Assembly: GCA_002436485.1 (NCBI GenBank)
Contig: DJMK01000060.1
Coordinates: forward strand, 6,662 to 14,704
From: Proteobacteria bacterium UBA6492
Lineage (GTDB): Bacteria > Pseudomonadota > Gammaproteobacteria > UBA6429 > Thiohalophilaceae
DNA length: 8,043 bases
Direction: 5' to 3'
The notes under the pieces were generated by a model, which was given only the letters and a program-made list of their open reading frames with translations, had not been told where the DNA came from and ran no database searches. Positions 1 through 5,775 of the stretch are shown here, piece by piece. The stretch's first letter is position 1. Each line of letters begins with the position of its first letter. The position numbers were made by a program, and so were the translations under genes.

Positions 1-356
1 TCCTGTTCCACCATGGGCCGGCCATGGTGCTGGCCCTCAAGATAGGATCGTGAAATCAATTCGGTCAGGTTGTGATAACCAACCGTATTCTGACACAGTA
101 GGACCAGACGACTCGCGGATGACTGGCTACTGCCTGGGTTGTGTACCCATAGATCAACGCCGATGATTGGCTTAACGCCTGCCGCCATGGCGGCACGGTA
201 AAATTTCACCATGGCGAACAGGTTGCTTTGGTCTGTCACTGCGACTGCGGGCATCCCCGCTGCGGCTATTGCCTTCGCAAGTGGCTTGATTCGAATCAGC
301 CCGTCTACAAGTGAATATTCAGTGTGAACATGAAGGTGTATGAACGTCCTCGGCAT
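1..356 (-). CDS. dnaE: DNA polymerase III alpha subunit, N-terminal fragment (3' part outside window)
   Basis: This is the catalytic subunit of the replicative DNA polymerase III holoenzyme; only the first 118 codons are inside the window. The start is the ATG at 356-354, preceded by AAAGGG (361-366) four bases upstream. The translation opens with MPRTFIHLHVHTEYSLVDGL, the hallmark beginning of the PHP domain of bacterial DnaE, with the HxH pair at residues 9 and 11. It continues with the PHP-type segment AVTDQSNLFAMVKFY and then KPIIGVDLWV, in family order. The polymerase palm, fingers and beta-binding parts lie beyond the left edge. rnhB and dnaE are close neighbours in many proteobacteria; here an HNH gene lies between them. 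I see no frameshift in the visible part. The identification is secure. Confidence 0.96.
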   Translation of the reverse strand, partial: MPRTFIHLHVHTEYSLVDGLIRIKPLAKAIAAAGMPAVAVTDQSNLFAMVKFYRAAMAAGVKPIIGVDLWVHNPGSSQSSASRLVLLCQNTVGYHNLTELISRSYLEGQHHGRPMVEQ

Positions 357-393
357 GACACCCTTTATATACGGATCTGATTCGTATGCAAGA

Positions 394-415
394 CTTGACA
401 ATCACTTCGGTCAAG
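394..415. repeat. Inverted repeat upstream of dnaE
   Basis: Perfect 6-base arms CTTGAC (394-399) and GTCAAG (410-415) are separated by 10 bases, in the 90 bp gap between the HNH stop codon and the dnaE start. Read on the minus strand, the distal arm contains TTGACC (414-409), a fair -35 box for dnaE. The only hexamer 17 bp further on is the poor TTGCAT (391-386). The repeat could be an operator, a weak hairpin after the HNH gene, or chance. No T-run follows it on the minus strand, so it does not look like an intrinsic terminator. Confidence 0.3.
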
Positions 416-446
416 AAATTTGATAAATATTATTAGAATCAGCAAG

Positions 447-1013
447 TTACATTTGAAAGCGGTGTTTTTGCTGCTTGAACTGGGATTTTAGAAACTCCAT
501 CTGGTCAGCAAGTATGCGGCGATTGCGCAGATAGAGGTATTCGGCGAGATTCGGAATATAAGGCACGGCCAGTAACCGCATTCGTGCCTCTTCCGGCGTG
601 CGGCCACCCTTGTGGGTATTGCAGCGCCGACAGGCAGTGACAACATTTGACCAGTGATCCTTGCCACCTTGTGAAATAGGCTTCACATGGTCTCGCGTGA
701 GAGCATCATCATGATGTTCCCGGCCGCAATAGAGGCAAATGTGGTGATCGCGCCTAAACAATTCACGATTGGTAAGCGGTGGAATATTACGCCGATGTGC
801 CAGCCTGTCTTCGCCGCGCACGGCAATAATCGAATTAATTCTGACCGAACTTTGCTCACCTGTTAAACGCGAAACGCCACCGCGCAACGAAAATACATTA
901 TCACCTGCGGTCCAGGCCACCATGTCACGCGCATAGATACAAACAGCATCTTGCCAAGGTATCCACCTGACTGGCTGTCCTGTGATATCTAACCTGAGAA
1001 TTAACGGGTACAA
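447..1013 (-). CDS. HNH endonuclease family protein
   Basis: This is a 188-residue protein with a clear zinc-finger HNH nuclease core. LYC-type cysteines C93 and C96 pair with C128 and C131 (CRRCN) as the likely zinc site. Between them lie D108-H109 (TRDHVKPISQGG), the catalytic DH of the beta-beta-alpha-metal fold, and N123 (SNVV), followed by N132 and K135 (CNTHKGG). The remaining parts are an N-terminal region of about 80 residues that I do not recognise and a basic C-terminal helix (160-185). No signal peptide or membrane segment is visible, so it should be cytosolic. The start is TTG at 1013, chosen because AAGGAG sits just upstream and the first in-frame ATG would be residue 31. Such stand-alone HNH proteins are common in gammaproteobacteria, but their substrate is generally not known. 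It sits between RNase HII and DnaE, which may suggest a DNA-processing role; that is inference only. Confidence 0.88.
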   Translation of the reverse strand: MYPLILRLDITGQPVRWIPWQDAVCIYARDMVAWTAGDNVFSLRGGVSRLTGEQSSVRINSIIAVRGEDRLAHRRNIPPLTNRELFRRDHHICLYCGREHHDDALTRDHVKPISQGGKDHWSNVVTACRRCNTHKGGRTPEEARMRLLAVPYIPNLAEYLYLRNRRILADQMEFLKSQFKQQKHRFQM

Positions 1014-1017
1014 AATA

Positions 1018-1023
1018 CTCCTT
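1018..1023 (-). promoter_or_regulatory. Shine-Dalgarno deciding the TTG start of the HNH gene
   Basis: AAGGAG on the minus strand lies four bases before TTG (1013-1011). The spacing is short but the match is strong, and no ATG is available until codon 31, inside the conserved body of the protein. This supports TTG initiation. Confidence 0.7.
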
Positions 1024-1069
1024 GGTTGCCGGATACGCCTGGCGTTTTATTTATCGTTGCCCGGGTAAT

Positions 1070-1098
1070 AACATAGACTTTTTTTATTTGCATATCAA
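1070..1098 (-). promoter_or_regulatory. Putative sigma-70 promoter for the HNH gene
   Basis: On the minus strand TTGATA (1098-1093, 5 of 6 to the -35 consensus) is followed after exactly 17 bp by TATGTT (1075-1070, 4 of 6 to the -10 consensus). The spacer is A-rich. Transcription would begin near 1063, leaving a leader of about 50 bases before the TTG start. The site lies in the 89 bp gap after rnhB, so the HNH gene (and perhaps dnaE) may be transcribed independently of rnhB. It was found by eye only. Confidence 0.4.
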
Positions 1099-1102
1099 TA
1101 GG

Positions 1103-1675
1103 TTAAAGATACTTTTTGACCGGGCCAAAACTGCGACGATGAATGATACTGACCCCCAGTTCCCTGATAGCCTCGATATGTGCCTTGGTCGGATAGCCCT
1201 TGTGCCGGGCAAGACCATAACCAGGATAGAGGTTGTCCATCGTAATCATTTCCCGATCGCGAGTTACCTTGGCAAGAATGGAAGCCGCACTGATAGCCGG
1301 GACTGTGGCATCACCCTTGATAATGGCTTCACTGCTGCAGCGAAGTTGTGGGCAACGATTGCCATCGATCAACGCATGTTCGGCCTGTGGCTCAAGTGCC
1401 GCGACTGCACGCTGCATGGCAAGCAGGCTTGCCTGCAGAATATTGATGCTGTCAATTTCTTCCACCTCAGCACGCCCTATCGCCCAGGCGATAGCGTTTG
1501 CCTTGATGATCTCGGCAAGTTTTTCGCGTTTTTTCTCACTGATCACCTTGGAATCGACTAATCCTTCAACAGGCCTTGCCGGATCCAGTATGACGGCAGC
1601 GGCAACGACCGGTCCTGCCAGCGGGCCCCTGCCAACCTCATCTACTCCAGCCACCAATTCTACTTCTGTCTGCAT
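1103..1675 (-). CDS. rnhB: Ribonuclease HII
   Basis: RNase HII cuts the RNA strand of RNA/DNA hybrids and starts removal of single ribonucleotides misincorporated into DNA. The 190-residue length is close to that of E. coli RnhB (198). All four acidic metal ligands are visible: D12 and E13 in AGVDEVGRGPLAGPVVAAAV, D104 in LIDGN, and D122 in IKGDA. The glycine-rich GRG at 15-17, the DSK motif (41-43) followed by basic residues, ISAASILAKVTRD (128-140) and the C-terminal RRSFGPVK complete the family signature. The ATG at 1675 is the family start, just ahead of the first motif; its Shine-Dalgarno is weak. It is divergent from the dehydrogenase gene across a 135 bp gap. In many relatives rnhB lies directly downstream of lpxB on the same strand; here that link is broken. 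Confidence 0.96.
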   Translation of the reverse strand: MQTEVELVAGVDEVGRGPLAGPVVAAAVILDPARPVEGLVDSKVISEKKREKLAEIIKANAIAWAIGRAEVEEIDSINILQASLLAMQRAVAALEPQAEHALIDGNRCPQLRCSSEAIIKGDATVPAISAASILAKVTRDREMITMDNLYPGYGLARHKGYPTKAHIEAIRELGVSIIHRRSFGPVKKYL

Positions 1676-1707
1676 CAGTCTTTACGCTTGTGTATTTATG
1701 CGGATAA

Positions 1708-1736
1708 ATTGTATCGGGATTCTAGCCAAAACTCAG
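1708..1736 (-). promoter_or_regulatory. Tentative promoter for rnhB
   Basis: On the minus strand TACAAT (1713-1708, 5 of 6 to the -10 consensus) lies 17 bp after CTGAGT (1736-1731, only 3 of 6 to the -35 consensus). It sits 33 bp upstream of the rnhB ATG. A promoter is expected somewhere in this divergent gap because nothing upstream can read into rnhB on the minus strand. Confidence 0.27.
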
Positions 1737-1745
1737 CACGAAACC

Positions 1746-1774
1746 TCGCAAAGCCGTTTCAGAATGCTTAAAAT
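1746..1774 (+). promoter_or_regulatory. Tentative promoter for the gnnA-gnnB-lpxB operon
   Basis: TAAAAT (1769-1774, 5 of 6 to the -10 consensus) lies 17 bp after TCGCAA (1746-1751, 3 of 6 to the -35 consensus), in the gap between rnhB and the dehydrogenase gene. The -10 is reasonable and the -35 poor. The three plus-strand genes must be transcribed from somewhere in this gap or from an antisense start inside rnhB. Confidence 0.22.
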
Positions 1775-1810
1775 GGGCGCTCTTTAGACAGCCTGGAATA
1801 ATATAACAGC

Positions 1811-2746
1811 ATGGATCCAGTACGCACGGCGGTGATAGGCGTCGGTTACCTCGGTAAATTTCACGCACAAAAATACGCAGCGCTTCCCAACTCACAACTG
1901 GTTGCCGTATGTGACAACAATTTAAACACGGCTCAACAGATCGCCAAAGAACTTGATACCGAGGCCGTGGATAATTTCGATGCCATAAAGGAACGCATTG
2001 ATGCAGTCAGCATCGTTGTACCTACCCAGCTACATCATTCGTTAGCGCGCGAATGCTTGTTGGCCGGTAAACACGTGTTACTGGAAAAACCAATGACTAC
2101 CACGGTTGAACAGGCAACAGAGCTGGTTGAGTTGGCCAGCCAAAATAACCTGAAACTGCAGATAGGACACCTGGAACGTTTCAACCCTGCAATACTTTCA
2201 CTGGAAAGCATACTCAAGGCACCATTGTTTATCGAATCTCATCGTGTCGCACCATTCAACCCGCGGGGTGCAGATGTAAACGTGATTCTCGATCTGATGA
2301 TTCATGATATCGATATTATTCTGGATATCGTTGGCTCACCGGTAAAACGCATTGATGCCAAGGGCGTAGCAGTGCTATCCAGCGAAATTGATATTGCTAA
2401 TGCGCGCATCGAGTTTGATAGTGGTTGTGTTGCAAATGTCACCGCCAGTCGCGCCGGCATGAAAAGTGAACGCAAGATGCGCCTGTTCCAGCATGATGCC
2501 TATATCACAATCGACTTTCAGAACAAGAAGGTCGGTGTACACCGCAAGGGAGCCGGCGAACTCTATCCAGGTGTCGCGAATATCACTAGCGAAGAGCAGG
2601 CCTTTGAACAGGGGGATGCCCTGCTTACTGAAATTGAATCGTTTCTTGATTGTATTCAACATAACAAACAACCCAAGGTTGATGGCAATGCCGGTCTTAA
2701 CGCACTGAAAACGGCAATTGAAATCACACACCTGCTAAAAGACTGA
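1811..2746 (+). CDS. gnnA: Gfo/Idh/MocA dehydrogenase, probable UDP-GlcNAc 3-dehydrogenase (GnnA-type)
   Basis: This is a 311-residue NAD(P)-dependent sugar oxidoreductase. The N-terminal Rossmann fold shows GVGYLG at 10-15, then CDNN at 34-37 ending the second strand. VPTQLHH (70-76) and the family EKP motif at 92-94 (K93 the likely catalytic lysine) follow, then GHLERFNP (119-126) and the active-site HDID at 165-168. The C-terminal domain ends with the DGNAGLNALKTA stretch. Proposed reaction: oxidation of the 3-hydroxyl of UDP-GlcNAc to the 3-keto sugar, which the next gene aminates. This specific role rests on context: it is paired with a DegT aminotransferase and sits with lpxB and lpxA, as gnnA and gnnB do in Acidithiobacillus ferrooxidans. 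The alternative is a WlbA/WbpB-like dehydrogenase for O-antigen sugars, but no partner acetyltransferase is present. The start is the only in-frame ATG after a stop at 1799; its Shine-Dalgarno is weak. The family assignment is firm and the substrate inferred. Confidence 0.82.
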   Translation: MDPVRTAVIGVGYLGKFHAQKYAALPNSQLVAVCDNNLNTAQQIAKELDTEAVDNFDAIKERIDAVSIVVPTQLHHSLARECLLAGKHVLLEKPMTTTVEQATELVELASQNNLKLQIGHLERFNPAILSLESILKAPLFIESHRVAPFNPRGADVNVILDLMIHDIDIILDIVGSPVKRIDAKGVAVLSSEIDIANARIEFDSGCVANVTASRAGMKSERKMRLFQHDAYITIDFQNKKVGVHRKGAGELYPGVANITSEEQAFEQGDALLTEIESFLDCIQHNKQPKVDGNAGLNALKTAIEITHLLKD

Positions 2747-2764
2747 CATAAAGGAATTCACAGC

Positions 2765-3853
2765 ATGATCCCCATGGTCGACCTGAAAACCCAGTACCAC
2801 AGTCTCAAGTCCGAGATTGATAGCGAACTGTCAGCAGTACTGGAAAATACACAATTTATCCTTGGCCCAAATGTTCAGCAATTTGAAACAGAAGCAGCCG
2901 TACATCTTAACGTAAAACACGCTATCAGTTGCGCATCAGGCACAGATGCCCTGCACCTTGCATTGTTGGCCGCAGGCATAGGTCCGGGTGATGAGGTAAT
3001 TACCTCAACCTTTACTTTTATCGCGACAGCCGAAGCCATTCGGTATGTCGGCGCCACACCGGTGTTCGTGGATATCGATCCCAAAACGTTCAACATCAAT
3101 CCACAGCTTGTTGACAAGGCAATCAATGAAAAGACGCGAGCCATATTGCCAGTCCACCTGTTTGGCCAGCCTGCAGATATGCCTTCGATACAGACACTGG
3201 CGGACAAACATGACCTGATCATAATTGAAGATTGCGCACAGTCTTACGGCGCAAAGATTAATGGCGTTGTAACAGGCGGCATCGGGCTGGCGGGCTGTCA
3301 TAGCTTTTTCCCTAGCAAGAATCTTGGATGTTACGGTGACGGTGGTATGGTGACCAGTAATGATGATGCCATGGCTGAGAAAATTAAAATCCTCAGAAAC
3401 CATGGTAGCGCACAGCGTTATCACCATGACATCATTGGTTACAATAGCCGCCTTGATGAAATCCAGGCTGCAATTTTACGCGTTAAATTAAGGTATATCG
3501 ACGAGTTCAACCAAAACCGCTATGCTGCCGCACAGCAGTACTCAGAACAACTCAAAGATGTTGTGACCCCTCCCTTTGAAGATGGAATCGGCAATCACGT
3601 GTACCATCAGTACACGATTCTTTCTCCACAACGGGACCTGATAAGCAAGAACCTGGCAGAGAATAATATCGCAAATGCAATTTACTACCCTATTCCGCTA
3701 CACAAACAAAAGGTGTTCGCCAGCGAATATGCAGGCATACATTTGCCCGTATCGGAACAAGTGGCCAGTGAGTGCCTGTCTTTACCTGTTTTCCCCGAAT
3801 TGCGTGAAGATCAAATCACCCAGATAACAAATACAATCAAGTCTGCGTTTTAG
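2765..3853 (+). CDS. gnnB: DegT/DnrJ/EryC1 PLP aminotransferase, probable UDP-3-keto-GlcNAc aminotransferase (GnnB-type)
   Basis: This is a 362-residue sugar-nucleotide aminotransferase with fold-type I PLP motifs in order. SGTDALHLAL (58-67) binds the phosphate, EDCAQSYGA (155-163) carries D156 that holds the pyridine nitrogen, and SFFPSKNLG (180-188) carries K185, the Schiff-base lysine. RNHG (211-214) and NSRLDEIQAAIL (227-238) shape the substrate pocket. Proposed reaction: transfer of the glutamate amino group to the 3-keto sugar made by the preceding enzyme, giving UDP-2-acetamido-3-amino-2,3-dideoxyglucose for LpxA. The ATG at 2765 follows AAGGA (2751-2755) at good spacing, 18 bp after the dehydrogenase stop. 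The lpxB start follows 7 bp after its stop, so the three genes form an operon. O-antigen enzymes such as WbpE are close relatives; the lipid A role is inferred from location. Confidence 0.83.
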   Translation: MIPMVDLKTQYHSLKSEIDSELSAVLENTQFILGPNVQQFETEAAVHLNVKHAISCASGTDALHLALLAAGIGPGDEVITSTFTFIATAEAIRYVGATPVFVDIDPKTFNINPQLVDKAINEKTRAILPVHLFGQPADMPSIQTLADKHDLIIIEDCAQSYGAKINGVVTGGIGLAGCHSFFPSKNLGCYGDGGMVTSNDDAMAEKIKILRNHGSAQRYHHDIIGYNSRLDEIQAAILRVKLRYIDEFNQNRYAAAQQYSEQLKDVVTPPFEDGIGNHVYHQYTILSPQRDLISKNLAENNIANAIYYPIPLHKQKVFASEYAGIHLPVSEQVASECLSLPVFPELREDQITQITNTIKSAF

Positions 3854-3854
3854 G
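3852..3854 (+). promoter_or_regulatory. Weak Shine-Dalgarno supporting the GTG start of lpxB
   Basis: AGG lies six bases before GTG (3861) and overlaps the stop codon of the aminotransferase gene. In-frame GTG (3870) and ATG (3873) follow closely. The first GTG is preferred by spacing, and the three choices differ by at most four residues ahead of the conserved GEASGD motif. Confidence 0.45.
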
Positions 3855-3860
3855 TATATC

Positions 3861-5000
3861 GTGCCTCGAGTGATGATCATAGCCGGTGAGGCCTCTGGCG
3901 ATCTGCATGCAGCCAAGCTGGTTAAGGCAGTAAAAGCGCAACAACAAGAGAGCCATTTTTACGGCATTGGTGGTCCTGATATGAAAGCCGCCGGTGTGGA
4001 TATTCTGGTTGATTCCAGCGAACTGGCAGTAGTGGGTATTGTTGAAATCTGGAAACACCGCAAGGTTATTTTTGGCGCGCTGCATAAAATGCAGGACGAA
4101 TTGCGCCGCGAACCTCCGGATTTACTCATCCTGGTTGATTATCCCGAGTTTAACTTGCGGCTGGCAAAGACAGCAAAGCAAGCTGGAATAAAAGTGCTTT
4201 ACTATATTAGCCCGCAGGTTTGGGCCTGGCGCCAGTATCGCGTCAAGAAAATCCGTGCGCGCGTGGATATGATGGCAGTTGTCTTTCCATTTGAAGAGGC
4301 ATTCTATTTACAGCACCATGTACCCGTCACTTTTGTCGGCCACCCGCTTGTTGATGAAGTCAAGGCCAGTGCTGACAAATCAATATTACAAAAAGAATTT
4401 GGCTTAAACACAGCCAAACCGGTAATTGGTTTGTTTCCCGGTAGCCGACGCAGCGAAATAAATCGTCTGTTACCTGTTATCCTGGAATCGGCACGCAAAC
4501 TCAAACAACAACACCATGATATGCAATTTTTACTGCCGTTGGCGCCGACTCTCGAAACAGCAGACATACAGGATAAACTAGCAGAGTATGCAGATCTGAA
4601 GATTAATGTCATCAAAGATCGTGCTTATGATGTTATGCAAGCATGTGATGTGATTATTACCGTTTCCGGTACGGTTACGCTTGAGATTGCCCTGATCGGC
4701 ACACCGATGGTTATCATCAATAAAGTCGCTTTTCTGACTTACGCCATCGTCCATCGAATGTTAAAAATTAGTCATATTGGGCTATGCAATATTGTCGCCG
4801 AAAAACGTGTTGCCCCGGAGCTTATCCAGTACGACGCAACACCCGAGAAAATCGTACCTACTGTAAATCGGCTGCTTGAGGATAAGGAATACTATGCACA
4901 GGTTAGACAGGGCTTGTTGAAAACAGAAGCATTGCTCGGCGCGAGGGGCGGTATTGATAATATTGCCAGCCTGGTTATCAAGATGCTTGATGTCCAGTAA
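3861..5000 (+). CDS. lpxB: Lipid-A-disaccharide synthase
   Basis: LpxB is a family GT19 glycosyltransferase. It joins lipid X to UDP-2,3-diacylglucosamine to form the beta-1,6 disaccharide of lipid A, as a peripheral protein on the inner face of the inner membrane. Its 379 residues match E. coli (382). Visible motifs are AGEASGDLHAAKL (8-20), DYPEFN (93-98) with the conserved first Asp D93, YYISPQVWAWRQYRVKKI (114-131), FVGHPL (158-163), FPGSRRSEI (192-200) and VSGTVTLEIAL (268-278). The DYPEFN, YYISPQVWAWR and IGLCNIVAEKRVAPELIQ segments resemble deltaproteobacterial-type LpxB more than the DAPDF form usual in E. coli and Pseudomonas, judged from memory. It is the last gene of the plus-strand operon and ends one base from the lpxA stop codon. 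All downstream lipid A steps are outside the window. Confidence 0.96.
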   Translation: MPRVMIIAGEASGDLHAAKLVKAVKAQQQESHFYGIGGPDMKAAGVDILVDSSELAVVGIVEIWKHRKVIFGALHKMQDELRREPPDLLILVDYPEFNLRLAKTAKQAGIKVLYYISPQVWAWRQYRVKKIRARVDMMAVVFPFEEAFYLQHHVPVTFVGHPLVDEVKASADKSILQKEFGLNTAKPVIGLFPGSRRSEINRLLPVILESARKLKQQHHDMQFLLPLAPTLETADIQDKLAEYADLKINVIKDRAYDVMQACDVIITVSGTVTLEIALIGTPMVIINKVAFLTYAIVHRMLKISHIGLCNIVAEKRVAPELIQYDATPEKIVPTVNRLLEDKEYYAQVRQGLLKTEALLGARGGIDNIASLVIKMLDVQ

Positions 5001-5001
5001 G

Positions 5002-5775
5002 TCAGCGAAGAATACCGCGTTGTGACTGGTTAAGAAATTCCAGTATGCGACCCACCTCGTTGTGTAGTTCAGCCAGTTCTTTAAGTTGTAGTTTGGCTTC
5101 CTGAGTCGTCAGGCCAGAACGGTAAACAATTTTATATGCCTCGCGCAGCGCCGACATGGTCGCCTTATCAAGCTTGCGCCTTTTCAACCCTTCCATATTG
5201 AGACCATGCGGATGTGCAGGGCTGCCATTGACCATGACGTAGGGAGGTACATCTTTGCTGATAGCGCTACCCATGCCGCAAAAAGCATATGCGCCAATCG
5301 CGCAAAATTGATGCACCAGGGTAAAACCTCCAAGAATAGCGTAATCTTCGACACGCACATGCCCAGCTAGTGAGGCTGCGTTGGCAAAGATTGTGTTATC
5401 ACCTACCATGCAATCATGTGCGATATGAATATAGGCCATTAACCAGTTATCATTGCCAATCCTGGTGACCCCTCCACCATCTTCCGTTCCACGATTTATA
5501 GTTACATATTCACGAATTGTATTACGGTCACCGATTTCAAGCGTCGAATTCTCGCCATGGAATTTCTTGTCTTGTGGGATTTCGCCTATAGAGGAAAATT
5601 GAAAAATTCGGTTTTGCTTGCCAATACGTGTCGGGCCATTGATAACGACATGCGGTCCAACCCATGTGTCATCACCGATTTCGACATGCGGCCCAACAAT
5701 ACTGAATGGGCCAATGGTAACGTTGTTGCCGATGCGCGCTGTTGGGTCGATAACAGCCCGCTCATCGATGCTCAT
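5002..5775 (-). CDS. lpxA: UDP-N-acetylglucosamine (or 3-amino analogue) O/N-acyltransferase
   Basis: LpxA catalyses the first lipid A step, transferring a 3-hydroxyacyl chain from ACP to position 3 of UDP-GlcNAc, or to the 3-amine where GnnA/GnnB supply it. The 257 residues (E. coli 262) form a left-handed beta-helix of hexapeptide repeats (about 10-185), then an alpha-helical domain. Catalytic H120 lies in HIAHDC, with H117, H155 (VHQF), Q68, D69 and K71 all conserved. Position 168 is Met (FCGMGSAISKDVPPY), aligning with E. coli G173 and P. aeruginosa M169, the acyl-length ruler; Met there favours C10. The start is the ATG overlapping the fabZ stop as ATGA, behind GGAG (5787-5790). An upstream in-frame ATG at 5814 lies inside fabZ and extends beyond the family N-terminus. 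It converges on lpxB with one intervening base. Confidence 0.96.
   Translation of the reverse strand: MSIDERAVIDPTARIGNNVTIGPFSIVGPHVEIGDDTWVGPHVVINGPTRIGKQNRIFQFSSIGEIPQDKKFHGENSTLEIGDRNTIREYVTINRGTEDGGGVTRIGNDNWLMAYIHIAHDCMVGDNTIFANAASLAGHVRVEDYAILGGFTLVHQFCAIGAYAFCGMGSAISKDVPPYVMVNGSPAHPHGLNMEGLKRRKLDKATMSALREAYKIVYRSGLTTQEAKLQLKELAELHNEVGRILEFLNQSQRGILR

Noticed and set aside
9..29. Near-palindrome CACCATGG...CCATGGTG within dnaE
   Set aside because: It falls in codons for a His-His-Gly-Arg-Pro-Met-Val stretch of the PHP domain and has no flanking regulatory context; it is best explained by coding sequence.
395..424. Plus-strand promoter TTGACA (395-400) with TTTGAT 18 bp downstream
   Set aside because: The -35 is perfect but the -10 is weak, and it would only produce an antisense transcript through the HNH gene. 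The -35 is explained by the inverted repeat there.
1022..1787. Plus-strand open frames opposite rnhB (1022-1561 and 1233-1787)
   Set aside because: They are antisense to a fully conserved RNase HII gene, show no recognisable domain, and their protein sequence looks like reverse-strand translation (Ser/Cys/Ala-rich without motifs).
1811..3853. Reading the dehydrogenase/aminotransferase pair as O-antigen sugar genes (WlbA/WbpE type)
   Set aside because: No acetyltransferase, epimerase, glycosyltransferase or polysaccharide export gene is nearby, while lpxB and lpxA flank the pair. The lipid A role is more economical, though it is not proven by sequence alone.
4994..5029. Possible hairpin CCAGT...ACTGG across the lpxB/lpxA junction as a terminator
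   Set aside because: The stem is only five base pairs with a 26-base loop and there is no T-run on either side, so it is not credible as an intrinsic terminator.
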